Origin: Phaeodactylibacter xiamenensis
GTDB lineage: Bacteria > Bacteroidota > Bacteroidia > Chitinophagales > Saprospiraceae
NCBI RefSeq assembly: GCF_000759025.1
Contig: NZ_JPOS01000018.1
Location: forward strand, 372,001 to 436,000
Direction: 5' to 3'
Length of the DNA stretch: 64,000 nucleotides
Shown here: positions 43,881-52,014 of the stretch, piece by piece
How the letters are laid out: each line of letters starts with the position of its first letter
Numbering within the stretch: position 1 is the first letter of the stretch
Program-made: the position numbers and the translations under genes
Notes under the pieces: model-generated
The model's database searches: none
The model's input: only the letters and a program-made list of their open reading frames with translations
What the model was told of the DNA's origin: nothing

Positions 43881-44080
43881 CCTTTTTCCGGCACCGGCTG
43901 CACCTCATCCGCATAGGTGCCCTGCTTGTTCTCCCGCAGCACAAACCGGACTGCCATGCCACGCTCGACGGGCTGCAGGAGGTTGCGGCGGTGGACATAG
44001 AACTCCTCCCGGGTCTCCGGCACCCGGATGTAGCCGTAGCCTTTGTCCTGCAGAAAAAACTGTACCACGCCGGTTATCAT
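43877..44080 (-). CDS. Cold-shock-domain-like small protein, 67 aa
   Basis: A longer open frame exists upstream, but the ATG at 44080 begins the recognisable domain (MITGVVQFFLQDKGYGYI). The CSD signatures are present in altered form: RNP1 KGYGYI (for KGFGFI) and RNP2 EFYVHR (for VFVH). It has a basic/aromatic surface, consistent with single-stranded nucleic acid binding. It ends in an acidic-proline tail (DEVQPVPEKG). Its stop overlaps the ABC ATPase stop by 4 bp. It is divergent from lpxD across a symmetric promoter-like palindrome. Confidence 0.8.
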   Translation of the reverse strand: MITGVVQFFLQDKGYGYIRVPETREEFYVHRRNLLQPVERGMAVRFVLRENKQGTYADEVQPVPEKG

Positions 44081-44092
44081 AGGTTGGAAATC

Positions 44093-44113
44093 TTTACTTT
44101 TGACAAAAGTAAA
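44093..44113. promoter_or_regulatory. Symmetric divergent promoter/operator
   Basis: TTTACTTTT (44093-44101) and AAAAGTAAA (44105-44113) flank GAC as a perfect palindrome. Each strand then shows TACTTTTG, a TAnnTTTG -7 box: 44095-44102 toward lpxD (ATG at 44123), and 44111-44104 toward the cold-shock gene (ATG at 44080). Confidence 0.55.
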
Positions 44114-44122
44114 CAATAGACC

Positions 44123-45058
44123 ATGAAGTTCTCTACGCCCATCCCCGTAACTGAGCTGGCTGAGCGCCTGGGAGCCGAGCTCATCGGCGATCAATCCCTG
44201 CAGGCTACCGGCATTAATGAAATCCATCAGGTACAGCCGGGCGACATCACTTTTGTGGATGTACGCAAGTACTTCAGCAAAGCGCTCAACTCTGCCGCTA
44301 CGATCATTCTGGTCAACGAGCACGCCAAGTGCCCCGAGGGCAAAGCACTGCTGCTATGTGAAAACCCCTTCGAGGCTTACAATCAGCTGGTGCTGTCAGA
44401 GCGGCCGGTGCAGCCCATGACTGCGGCCATTAGCGAGACGGCGGAGATCCACCCCACGGCTATCATTGAGCCTAATGTGGTTATCGGGCACCATGTGAAA
44501 ATTGGGGCGCACACCTTCGTACAGTCCAATGTGACGATCAGCGAGCATACCCATATCGGCGCGCATGTGGAGATTCAGTCCGGCTCCGTCATTGGCTCGG
44601 ATGCCTTCTACTTTAAGAAAACGGAGGCTGGCTATCAGCCATGGCGCTCCGGTGGCCGGGTCATCATCGAAGACCGGGTGCGGATTGGCGCCGGTTGTAC
44701 CATCAACAAAGGCGTCTCCGGCGACACCATCATCGGCGAGGGCACCAAGCTCGACTGTCAGGTGCATATCGGGCACGATGTGGTGATCGGCAAGCACTGC
44801 CTGTTTGCCGCGCAGGTGGGCATAGGGGGGAATACCAAAGTAGAAGACGAGGTGGTGCTCTACGGGCAGGTCGGCATTGCCCAAAACCTGGTCATTGGCC
44901 AAAAGGCGGTCATCCTCGCCAAGTCGGGCGTTTCCAAAAACCTGGAGGGAGAGAAAGTCTACTTTGGCTATCCGGCCAAGGAGGCGCGCATGGCGTACCG
45001 GGAGCTGGCAGCGCTGCGGCATTTGCCGGAGTTTTATAGCGAGTACTATAGCAAATAA
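44123..45058 (+). CDS. UDP-3-O-acylglucosamine N-acyltransferase family protein (LpxD-like)
   Basis: This 311-residue left-handed beta-helix acyltransferase would N-acylate UDP-3-O-acyl-glucosamine in lipid A synthesis. The N-terminal UDP-sugar domain (1-100) has the LpxD-type GINEIHQVQPGDITFVD. Hexapeptide repeats run from ~108 to 280, with the catalytic His in DCQVHIGHDVVIG (near 215). The C-terminus is a short helical tail. It is somewhat shorter than the usual ~340 residues, chiefly in the C-terminal extension. Bacteroidota often carry more than one LpxD homologue, so this may be a paralogue. It is alone on its strand, facing the Bat operon end. Confidence 0.85.
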   Translation: MKFSTPIPVTELAERLGAELIGDQSLQATGINEIHQVQPGDITFVDVRKYFSKALNSAATIILVNEHAKCPEGKALLLCENPFEAYNQLVLSERPVQPMTAAISETAEIHPTAIIEPNVVIGHHVKIGAHTFVQSNVTISEHTHIGAHVEIQSGSVIGSDAFYFKKTEAGYQPWRSGGRVIIEDRVRIGAGCTINKGVSGDTIIGEGTKLDCQVHIGHDVVIGKHCLFAAQVGIGGNTKVEDEVVLYGQVGIAQNLVIGQKAVILAKSGVSKNLEGEKVYFGYPAKEARMAYRELAALRHLPEFYSEYYSK

Positions 45059-45059
45059 G

Positions 45060-46787
45060 CTACACCGCCTTCTCCATACCCGCAATAGCCTGCGTAGCCC
45101 GCTCGTAAACGGTTTCCATTTTGCCGGCATCTGCCTGTCCGGCAAACAGTGCCATTTCGCAGTCCTGCACGATGCTCATCACGGTTTCGATTAAGCTTTC
45201 GTCCAAATCCAACTCCTGCAGGCGCTGACGCAGGGAGCTTTTGCTCATGGAAGACCGGGGGATTTGCAATTTATCGCCTACGTAGCCCAAGATGGCTTTA
45301 GACACTTCATCGTAAAACGCCCGGCTGTCGCCCGCCTTTAGATGAGATTTGGCCAGGCTCAGGCGTTCCTGCGCCACGCCCCGGGCAGCTTGCATCCGCC
45401 GCTCATTCGGATCGATATCATCTTGTCTGGCCCGGTGCCTGCGCCATCCCAATAGCCCGCCAAACAGCAATAAAGGTGCTGCCAGCAGCCCCCAGAACAG
45501 CGCACTTCCCAAAAAAGGCGTACGGGTTTGAGTCAGCACGGGGCTGAGCATCAGTGGGCCGATGTCTTCGGTTTCGTTCAGGCTTGCTGTTGCCCGGCCC
45601 GGCTGTCCGGTACCCTGCTTCACATATAACGAAAAGGACTGATCCGCGAGAGTGACGTATTTTGCACTGTCGGGCGAGAAGTAAGTGAATTTGGGCGTGA
45701 ACTCGTAATCGCCGGGTACTTTGGGCAGCAGCAGGTATTCAAAAACCTTTTTTCCTTCGATAGACGCATTGAGTTCCAGATTGGTTTCTTCCACAGCTTT
45801 GGGCTCATATACCTCGAAGCCTTCCGGCAAGTCTAGCGCGGGCGCTTCCACCCTTTTGATGTCCCCGGAGCCCCGAACGGTAAGGATGAGGGTGAGAGCA
45901 TCATCAGTGGTTGCGGTTTTGGAGCTTAGGTCGGGGCGGATCTGGTAGTCGCCCACAGCTCCGGTGAAGCTTTCCGGCGCACCGGCGGGCAAGGGCAGTA
46001 CTTCGATGTTGACGGTCTCGGTAGCCGCCGGATAAGGCCGCACTTCGGGTGTGAAGAAAAAGCTGCGGCTGCGTTTGGCGCCTTCCTTGACCACGCCCAG
46101 TTGAACATTCATAGGCTCGATGGTCAGCTGCCCGGTCTGCTGTGGGAAGAGGGCAATGCGTTTGAGTACTTTCGTGGTGTACTGCACGCCATTAATGACT
46201 TCCCGCATTACCCTTCCGTTGAAGCGGCGCACGTCCTGGGCGAAAAAGCCCTGGTAGCCGGACTCTTCCAAGATGTTGAAGCTTTCCACATCAAGCGTGG
46301 TATAGAGCTTGTAATCCAGCAGAATTTGCTGGCCCACGTAGGCGGTTTCGGTAGAAGGCTCTGCGCGGATGAAGACCTGTTCTGCTGCTCCGGGCTCGCC
46401 CTTTCGCCCCTTTACGACCTCTATTGTCAGCGGCTTGGTCTGTAGGGTGGTGCGGTTCACTTTTATGCTCGCACTGCCAATAGTGAACGTACCGGTGCGC
46501 CTTGGCTTCAGGGTGTAAGAATAGGCCTGTGTGCGGCTTACCTGTCCGTTGATCATGGAGGTGCTGACCGCCTGGCTCGGTCCGGAAACCACCAGGAAGT
46601 TTTCAAAAGACGGAGGTGAAAACTGCCCGCCCTGCGCATTGGAAAGCGTGAAGGTGACCTCAAAATAGCTGTTTTCCAATACGCGGCGGGCATCGGCAGT
46701 GGCCTCAAATGTAGTTTGTGCGCTCAGGGCACCTGTTGACAGGAGTATCGCTAAACACGCGGTAACATACATTCGGATCATAGCCAT
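45060..46787 (-). CDS. batD: Bat operon protein BatD
   Basis: This 575-residue protein is the last gene of the Bat operon. It has a signal peptide (about 1-24) and several tandem Ig-like beta domains: residues 25-125 (VVSGPSQAVSTSMINGQVSR), ~135-240 and ~280-390. A transmembrane helix follows (about 425-445), then a cytoplasmic helical domain (455-575). BatD sits with BatA/BatB in the periplasm and inner membrane; in Bacteroides the operon was linked to aerotolerance, though the mechanism is debated. Its first domain is clearly related to the truncated paralogue encoded 13 bp upstream. Confidence 0.88.
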   Translation of the reverse strand: MAMIRMYVTACLAILLSTGALSAQTTFEATADARRVLENSYFEVTFTLSNAQGGQFSPPSFENFLVVSGPSQAVSTSMINGQVSRTQAYSYTLKPRRTGTFTIGSASIKVNRTTLQTKPLTIEVVKGRKGEPGAAEQVFIRAEPSTETAYVGQQILLDYKLYTTLDVESFNILEESGYQGFFAQDVRRFNGRVMREVINGVQYTTKVLKRIALFPQQTGQLTIEPMNVQLGVVKEGAKRSRSFFFTPEVRPYPAATETVNIEVLPLPAGAPESFTGAVGDYQIRPDLSSKTATTDDALTLILTVRGSGDIKRVEAPALDLPEGFEVYEPKAVEETNLELNASIEGKKVFEYLLLPKVPGDYEFTPKFTYFSPDSAKYVTLADQSFSLYVKQGTGQPGRATASLNETEDIGPLMLSPVLTQTRTPFLGSALFWGLLAAPLLLFGGLLGWRRHRARQDDIDPNERRMQAARGVAQERLSLAKSHLKAGDSRAFYDEVSKAILGYVGDKLQIPRSSMSKSSLRQRLQELDLDESLIETVMSIVQDCEMALFAGQADAGKMETVYERATQAIAGMEKAV

Positions 46788-46799
46788 GGCAGATATGAT

Positions 46800-47453
46800 T
46801 TACAATTTAAAAGTTTTACGCTTCTTGCCCGGCTGGCCTTCCTGCTCGCCTTCCGGCAGTTCGTAAGGCTGCAACTGATGAAATTCGCGCATCAGGCTGT
46901 CGAGGTTGAAGGAGTCGCCGAAGCCCGGCATCATGAAATCTTCCATGTTGAAGTTTTCAAAGCCAGGGAAATCAAAGTTTCCAAAGCTGCGCATGTCAAA
47001 TTGCTCAAAGCCCGGCATACTGAACTGCAGCATCGGCTGCTGCCCGGGGGCGGGCCCTTGCTTAATGCCATCCGGGTTAGAGACGACCGTGATTTCGAGT
47101 GGGGCCGTCTCCAGATACTGATCACCTACCTTGATGCTGGCCGGCTCGATGTAGTAGTTGCCAATATCCTCGGGCATCAGATGGAAAGTGTAAGTGAGCC
47201 GCTGTGTGGTACGGCCGTTGACGATGCTCATGCTGGAGGCGTAATTGGGCCCGCTCACTACGCTAAAGCCATTGAAGTAGGGCGCCTGGAAGTCCTGCCC
47301 CTGTCCGTTTTCGAGAATGAAGCGGACCTGCAGCATATTGCCCATGAGCAGAGAATCGGTGTTGACTTCAACGGTGAAGCGCACCTCACTTTGCTGAGCG
47401 CGGAGCATGGAAAGGCTCAGCAATGCCAATGTAACAAAGAGTACCTTTTTCAT
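46800..47453 (-). CDS. Truncated BatD paralogue with aromatic-rich tail
   Basis: This 217-residue secreted protein starts at the ATG (47453; an upstream TTG in frame is not used). Signal peptide MKKVLFVTLALLSLSMLRAQ is followed by one BatD-type domain (about 20-130) that aligns well with BatD residues 25-125: both contain FxVVSGP, SMI/VNGR/Q and ASIKV. The rest of BatD is missing: the later domains, the membrane helix and the cytoplasmic part. In their place is a tail rich in Phe, Met, Gly and Asp (PGFEQFDMRSFGNFDFPGFE). It is likely a duplication of the N-terminal half of batD that became a soluble periplasmic accessory, perhaps a decoy or partner for BatA/B. Confidence 0.8.
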   Translation of the reverse strand: MKKVLFVTLALLSLSMLRAQQSEVRFTVEVNTDSLLMGNMLQVRFILENGQGQDFQAPYFNGFSVVSGPNYASSMSIVNGRTTQRLTYTFHLMPEDIGNYYIEPASIKVGDQYLETAPLEITVVSNPDGIKQGPAPGQQPMLQFSMPGFEQFDMRSFGNFDFPGFENFNMEDFMMPGFGDSFNLDSLMREFHQLQPYELPEGEQEGQPGKKRKTFKL

Positions 47454-47502
47454 GATTCCAATAGTTTTATTTACAATGACAACGTTTCCGGCCAAAGGGT
47501 TG

Positions 47503-48300
47503 TTACCAGTCCTTTTCCTTTTTCACGGGTTGCCCCTTTTCGGCTTTGCGCAGCTTTTCTAGTACCTGTAGTTCTTCTTCCTCTATGATGCGCAGCAGGC
47601 GGCGGGCTTCTTCTTCAGAGAGTTCCCGTTTCTCCATATTCTTTTGCTGGTCGCTTTCGCCCTGTTGTTGCTCGGCGGCTTGCTGTTCGCTCGGGTTTTG
47701 GTCTTCGCCTTCCGATTGTTGTTCCTGCTGTTGGCTTTGTTGCTGCTGCTCGTCCTGATTCTGCTGCTGATTGTTCTGTTGTTGTTGTTGCTGCTGTTCC
47801 TGTTGTTTCTGTTGTTCCTGGTCCTCGTTCTGCTCGTCGTTTTGCTGTTGCTGCTGTTGTTGCATCTTCAGCTGCCGCTGCGCCTGAGCGAGGTTGTACT
47901 GTGTGGACCGGTCGCCGGGGCGCTCCCGGAGTGCGTTTTTAAAGGCTTCCACGCTTTTTTCGTATTCCTGGGCCTCAAAGTGCGCGTTGCCCATGTTGTG
48001 GTAGGCCTGCGCCCGTACCTCGGCATTGTCGGCATTTTCGATCACATGCTCATAGCGCCGTACTGCCTCGTCGTACCGTCCCTGTTGGTAGATGGCATTG
48101 CCGAGATTGTAATGTCCACGGGCGGTGCTGTTGGCTTCCAGAGACTTCCGGTAAGCTTCCTCCGCGTCGGCATAGGCTTCTTCCTTGTAGGCCTCATTGC
48201 CTTCGCGCAGCAGCCGGTGCACCGACTGCGCAGACAGGGTGGCTTGCGCCAAAAAGAGCCCCGGAATTATTGCAATAAGCCATTTCATGGTGCTACGCAT
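47503..48300 (-). CDS. batC: Bat operon TPR protein BatC
   Basis: This 265-residue protein has a signal peptide (MKWLIAIIPGLFLAQATLSA) and three to four TPR helices (about 30-140, with NLGNAIYQQGRYDEAVRRYEHV). A long Gln-rich segment follows (about 150-220, dozens of CAG/CAA codons with scattered Asn/Glu), then a helical end. The start is the ATG at 48300, which overlaps the batB stop (ATGCGTAG); a downstream ATG at 48288 is also possible. BatC proteins are TPR scaffolds of the Bat complex in the periplasm. The Gln tract is longer than in many relatives and is prone to repeat-length change. Confidence 0.85.
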   Translation of the reverse strand: MRSTMKWLIAIIPGLFLAQATLSAQSVHRLLREGNEAYKEEAYADAEEAYRKSLEANSTARGHYNLGNAIYQQGRYDEAVRRYEHVIENADNAEVRAQAYHNMGNAHFEAQEYEKSVEAFKNALRERPGDRSTQYNLAQAQRQLKMQQQQQQQNDEQNEDQEQQKQQEQQQQQQQNNQQQNQDEQQQQSQQQEQQSEGEDQNPSEQQAAEQQQGESDQQKNMEKRELSEEEARRLLRIIEEEELQVLEKLRKAEKGQPVKKEKDW

Positions 48301-49330
48301 TTTCTCCAAATAAATTTTGATTTCTGCCTTTGCCGCTGCTCCGGTACGGCATCAGGAATTCCAACACGAGCAGCAGTATAGCGATGCCGACAAACCACTG
48401 AAAAGAACTTTCAAACTCCGAGAAACTGCGCTGCTCAAAGGCGCGCTTTTCCATCTTGTCAATGCGTTCCTTCAGGGCATTGACTACGGCGTCGCTTCCC
48501 GCAGAGAGGTTGAAATAATTGCCATTGCCGACTTTGGCGATGTCCCGGAGGACCGCTTCATTAAGGCGGGAGCGTACCGGGTTGCCCTGTTGGTCGCGCT
48601 TATACATCTCCCGCCCATTTTCCCGGATGGTAATAAAGCTCCCTTCAGTCGTGCCTACTCCCACGGTGTAGAGAATGAGCCCTTCCTCTGCAGCAGCTTC
48701 GGCAGCAGCCAGGGCTTCCTCTTCGTGGTTTTCGCCATCTGTAATGATAATTAACGCCTTGTGGCTCTTGTTGTTGTCTTCGAAAGACTCTCCCGCCAGC
48801 TCAATGGCTTCCGCAATAGCGGTGCCCTGATTGCCAATCATATCGGGGCTGGCCGACCGCAGGGATAGCTGAATGGCGTTGTAGTCGGTGGTAATTGGTG
48901 ATTGCAGGAAGGCGCTCCCGGCAAAGACGACCATGCCAAGGCGTTCGGCCCTCAGCCCTTCCACCAGTTCCTGCCCAAAGCGCCGTGCCCGCTCCAACCG
49001 GCTGGGAGTAATGTCGGTGGCGAGCATGCTCTGGGAGAGGTCAAAGGCAATGATAATATCGACACTCTTGCGCTTGTACTTTTGCAGTTTGGCCCCGTAC
49101 TGAGGATTGGCCCAGCCGACGACGAGCAGGGCTACAGCGAGCATCAGCAGCCCGAATTTCAGGTACTGCCGGTAGCGGGAGACCTGTGGCATGAGCTGCT
49201 CCATAAGGCTGTGGTTGCCAAAACGCCCGATGGCCCGCTTCCTGGCCGTCCATGCCGCCCAAAAAAACAGGCCCAGCAGCGGTAGCAGCAGCAGTGCGTA
49301 TAAATGTTCGGGATGTTCGAGTTGTAGCAT
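48293..49330 (-). CDS. batB: Bat operon VWA protein BatB
   Basis: This is a 345-residue inner-membrane von Willebrand factor A protein. Two N-terminal helices (about 9-27 and 58-75) precede the VWA domain (about 90-280), whose MIDAS metal site reads DLSQS (D97, S99, S101) with later T and D ligands. A last helix lies at ~307-325. It pairs with BatA in the Bat complex. The gene overlaps batC by 8 bp. Confidence 0.9.
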   Translation of the reverse strand: MLQLEHPEHLYALLLLPLLGLFFWAAWTARKRAIGRFGNHSLMEQLMPQVSRYRQYLKFGLLMLAVALLVVGWANPQYGAKLQKYKRKSVDIIIAFDLSQSMLATDITPSRLERARRFGQELVEGLRAERLGMVVFAGSAFLQSPITTDYNAIQLSLRSASPDMIGNQGTAIAEAIELAGESFEDNNKSHKALIIITDGENHEEEALAAAEAAAEEGLILYTVGVGTTEGSFITIRENGREMYKRDQQGNPVRSRLNEAVLRDIAKVGNGNYFNLSAGSDAVVNALKERIDKMEKRAFEQRSFSEFESSFQWFVGIAILLLVLEFLMPYRSSGKGRNQNLFGENA

Positions 49331-49360
49331 GCCTTGGTTGTTTTGCCAAAAAAATGGGCT

Positions 49361-50365
49361 TTACGGGATCGTGCGCAGTACGGTATACCGCAGCAGGGCT
49401 TCCATCAGCAGTATAACGAGCCCCCAAAAAACGAAGGGGTGGAAAGCCTCGTTGTAGCGCTTGATCACCGTCACTTCAATTTCGCTTTTCTCCAGTTGGT
49501 CAATCTGAGCGTAAATCTGCTGCAGGCTTTCCGCAGAAGTAGCCCGGAAATAAGCGCCCTGTGTCATTTCTGCAATATCCCGCAGCAGGGCTTCGTCAAT
49601 TTCCACCCTGGCCCGCCCAAAAATGTAGCGACCATCGCTGCGGCGGCTGATGGGGGTCAGGGCGTCGCCGGTGGAGCCCACGCCAATGGTATAGACTTTG
49701 ATGCCGAGTTTCTGGGCGATTTGGGCGGCCATTTCTGGTTGTATGTACCCTGCGTTATTGACGCCATCGGTTAGAAGGATAGCGATTTTACTCTTGGCTT
49801 CGCTGCTTTCCAGGTGGCGCACGGCCGTAGCTAGCCCCATGCCAATAGCTGTACCGTCCTGCAACTCTCCGCATTCCAGTTCACCCAAAAAGCCTTTCAG
49901 GATGCGGTGGTCAACGGTAAGGGGGCATTTGGTGAAGGCCTCGCCGGCAAAAATGGCCAGCCCGATCCTGTCGTACGGGCGCTTATCAACGAAGTCGCTG
50001 GCCACCGCTTTGCTGACTTCCAGGCGGTTGGGCTCGAAATCTTGCGCGAGCATACTGCTGGAGAGGTCGATGGCAAGCATAATGTCCACGCCCTCTGCAT
50101 TCACCTCCTCCTCTTTCAGGACTTCCTGGGGCCGGGCCATGGCGATCACAAGCGACGCAAAAGCCAGCGCTCTGAATACCGGCAGCAGCCCTCTCAATCT
50201 GCCCCGCCACGACTGCATGCCCTGCACACTCGCCAGGCTGGGCATACGCAGCGTTGCATAGTGCTGCCGGCGCTTGCGCAAATAGTGCCAGCCTACTGCA
50301 GGCAACAGCAGCAAGAGGAGGAAAAACTCCGGATTGACAAATTCTATGTTGGGGCTGAATATCAT
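49361..50365 (-). CDS. batA: Bat operon VWA protein BatA
   Basis: This 334-residue inner-membrane VWA protein has N-terminal helices (about 10-27 and 58-78) and a VWA domain (about 92-280) with MIDAS DLSSS (D100, S102, S104). The C-terminal helix is at ~310-328. It overlaps the preceding gene by 4 bp, so the two are translationally coupled. It is the paralogue of BatB, and both carry complete metal sites. Confidence 0.92.
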   Translation of the reverse strand: MIFSPNIEFVNPEFFLLLLLLPAVGWHYLRKRRQHYATLRMPSLASVQGMQSWRGRLRGLLPVFRALAFASLVIAMARPQEVLKEEEVNAEGVDIMLAIDLSSSMLAQDFEPNRLEVSKAVASDFVDKRPYDRIGLAIFAGEAFTKCPLTVDHRILKGFLGELECGELQDGTAIGMGLATAVRHLESSEAKSKIAILLTDGVNNAGYIQPEMAAQIAQKLGIKVYTIGVGSTGDALTPISRRSDGRYIFGRARVEIDEALLRDIAEMTQGAYFRATSAESLQQIYAQIDQLEKSEIEVTVIKRYNEAFHPFVFWGLVILLMEALLRYTVLRTIP

Positions 50366-51993
50366 GCGTTCAGATCATTGTCTAGTAGAGTGTCTTTGCT
50401 CCAGTTTATATCTGGCTTTCGAATGACATAGGTGCCAGCCATACGGTCGTGCAACGTTTGCCTGCCTTGCTTGTCGAAGAAATAAGGCAGATAGCCTAGC
50501 CAAAATGTAGCTTCGGATATGAGTTTACCAATGAAGCGGATTGATGCTGTCTTAAGGCTTGGGTATTGCTCTTGCTTATCCACTACCCGTATTCCCAGGA
50601 TCAATTTTCCCATAGTGCCTCCAAATCGATGTTCCATATAAGCGTAGCACAGCCAAAAGAAGACTATCGAAAAAACGATGAATGTAGGTAAGAACCAATT
50701 ATTATCGGTTTCGAGCTCAGCTGCTGAGACTAACTCCCCAATCCCGAATGAAATAGCAAGATAGAGCAGCGGAATTAAATTAATGTCAATGAGGCGTGCA
50801 AAGAAACGTGGCCAGAATCGGGCGAGGTCTAAACGTGGGGCAATAGAACCGGTGCTGGGTTTGCTGCTTTTGCCCTTCAGGCTGCCTGTCGCTATACGTT
50901 CTGTTGCAGTAGTCTTGTTAGACAGCGTATATAATGCTTGGCGAGTGCCTTCCAATACGACTCGCTCCATTGGAGCTTGATTTGTGTATGTTCCTTCTTG
51001 TTTTTCCTGTTGTTTACGGTGTATTGTAACGCTGTTATTCGGATAAAAGCGGAGGAATAATTGTTCATCCTTTGTTTGTTGGATCACTTCCCGTATTTGC
51101 TGGAGGGCATCCCGATGGAATTGCTCAGACGGTATTGCTTTCGCAAATTTGACCAAATCGACCTTTTGCAATAGCTCATTCAGCTTTGGCAATAGCTCAT
51201 GTGGAAAAGCCTGTTCACGTAAGCTCTGGACAATTTGTGGACTTGTCTTTTCTCGGGTGTGGAGGTCATACAAGCAGTCAAGATAGAAACGGAGCAGGTG
51301 GTTCAACTCTATCTGAAAGCCATGCTCGTTACCATTAGCCCAAGATTCTGATTGCTCTAAGCGTTGGAGCTCTTCCTCCATATACACACGTAAGGCTACC
51401 TCTCTCTCAGGTGACAATGGAGCCGGTCTACCTTTTTTTCCCCGGCTTATCCAATAGAAAATCAGCGCTATAATGATGATTGCCACAAGCCCCACCAATA
51501 TGTAAGGTAAGAAGTCCCTGAAGCCCAGTGGTTCTTCAATAATATCCTTGATCGGCATCAGGCGGGTGGTGTCGCTGGCCACATCCATGGTGCGGATTAG
51601 AATGGATGCGTTGTCGCTTTGTATTTGTTCCTGTTGACCGTTCGTGGTGTAGGTCAGGGTGACGGGGGGGATGGTGTAGCGGCCTTCTTCCCAGAAGATT
51701 AGCTTCAGGTCCAGGGTACTGATGGAGCTGTTGCCTTCGCCTGCTTTATCGAGGCGTTTGGCGTCGAGGACTTCCATGTTGTCCTGATTTTCCAATGCCC
51801 GGTAGTCGAAGGCATCAATCGTGGTACCGGCTTCGGCCACCGCTACAATCTGCAAGGGAACAGCTTCGCCAAACAGGGCGGTTTCCTGTTCGAGGACCAC
51901 CAAAATGCTGGGTTGAGCCCAAGCCGAAGCAGACCAGCCCAGGAGCAGGAGGGTCAAAAGGGGCAGCCAGTGATTTCGGTGTCGGTTGATCAT
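50362..51993 (-). CDS. Bat operon DUF4381/BatD-like protein fused to an RDD membrane domain
   Basis: This is a 543-residue chimera. Residues 1-150 have a signal peptide (about 1-26) and a beta-rich periplasmic domain, as in the usual Bat-operon hypothetical/DUF4381-like protein. A helix (~162-185) and a cytoplasmic helical region to ~330 follow. Residues 395-520 form an RDD domain with three helices; the arginine/Asp signature is seen as ARFWPRFFARLIDINLIP. The RDD half is not a usual part of this protein. It is encoded by visibly AT-richer DNA (50362 to about 51540) than the N-terminal half, suggesting recent recombination. Confidence 0.82.
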   Translation of the reverse strand: MINRHRNHWLPLLTLLLLGWSASAWAQPSILVVLEQETALFGEAVPLQIVAVAEAGTTIDAFDYRALENQDNMEVLDAKRLDKAGEGNSSISTLDLKLIFWEEGRYTIPPVTLTYTTNGQQEQIQSDNASILIRTMDVASDTTRLMPIKDIIEEPLGFRDFLPYILVGLVAIIIIALIFYWISRGKKGRPAPLSPEREVALRVYMEEELQRLEQSESWANGNEHGFQIELNHLLRFYLDCLYDLHTREKTSPQIVQSLREQAFPHELLPKLNELLQKVDLVKFAKAIPSEQFHRDALQQIREVIQQTKDEQLFLRFYPNNSVTIHRKQQEKQEGTYTNQAPMERVVLEGTRQALYTLSNKTTATERIATGSLKGKSSKPSTGSIAPRLDLARFWPRFFARLIDINLIPLLYLAISFGIGELVSAAELETDNNWFLPTFIVFSIVFFWLCYAYMEHRFGGTMGKLILGIRVVDKQEQYPSLKTASIRFIGKLISEATFWLGYLPYFFDKQGRQTLHDRMAGTYVIRKPDINWSKDTLLDNDLNA

Positions 51994-52014
51994 AAATTAC
52001 CCTGCGTTTTTTGA

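Noticed and set aside
47640-47880. Triplet run as a CRISPR or tandem-repeat array
   Set aside because: It is the in-frame Gln-rich segment of BatC, not a spacer-repeat structure.
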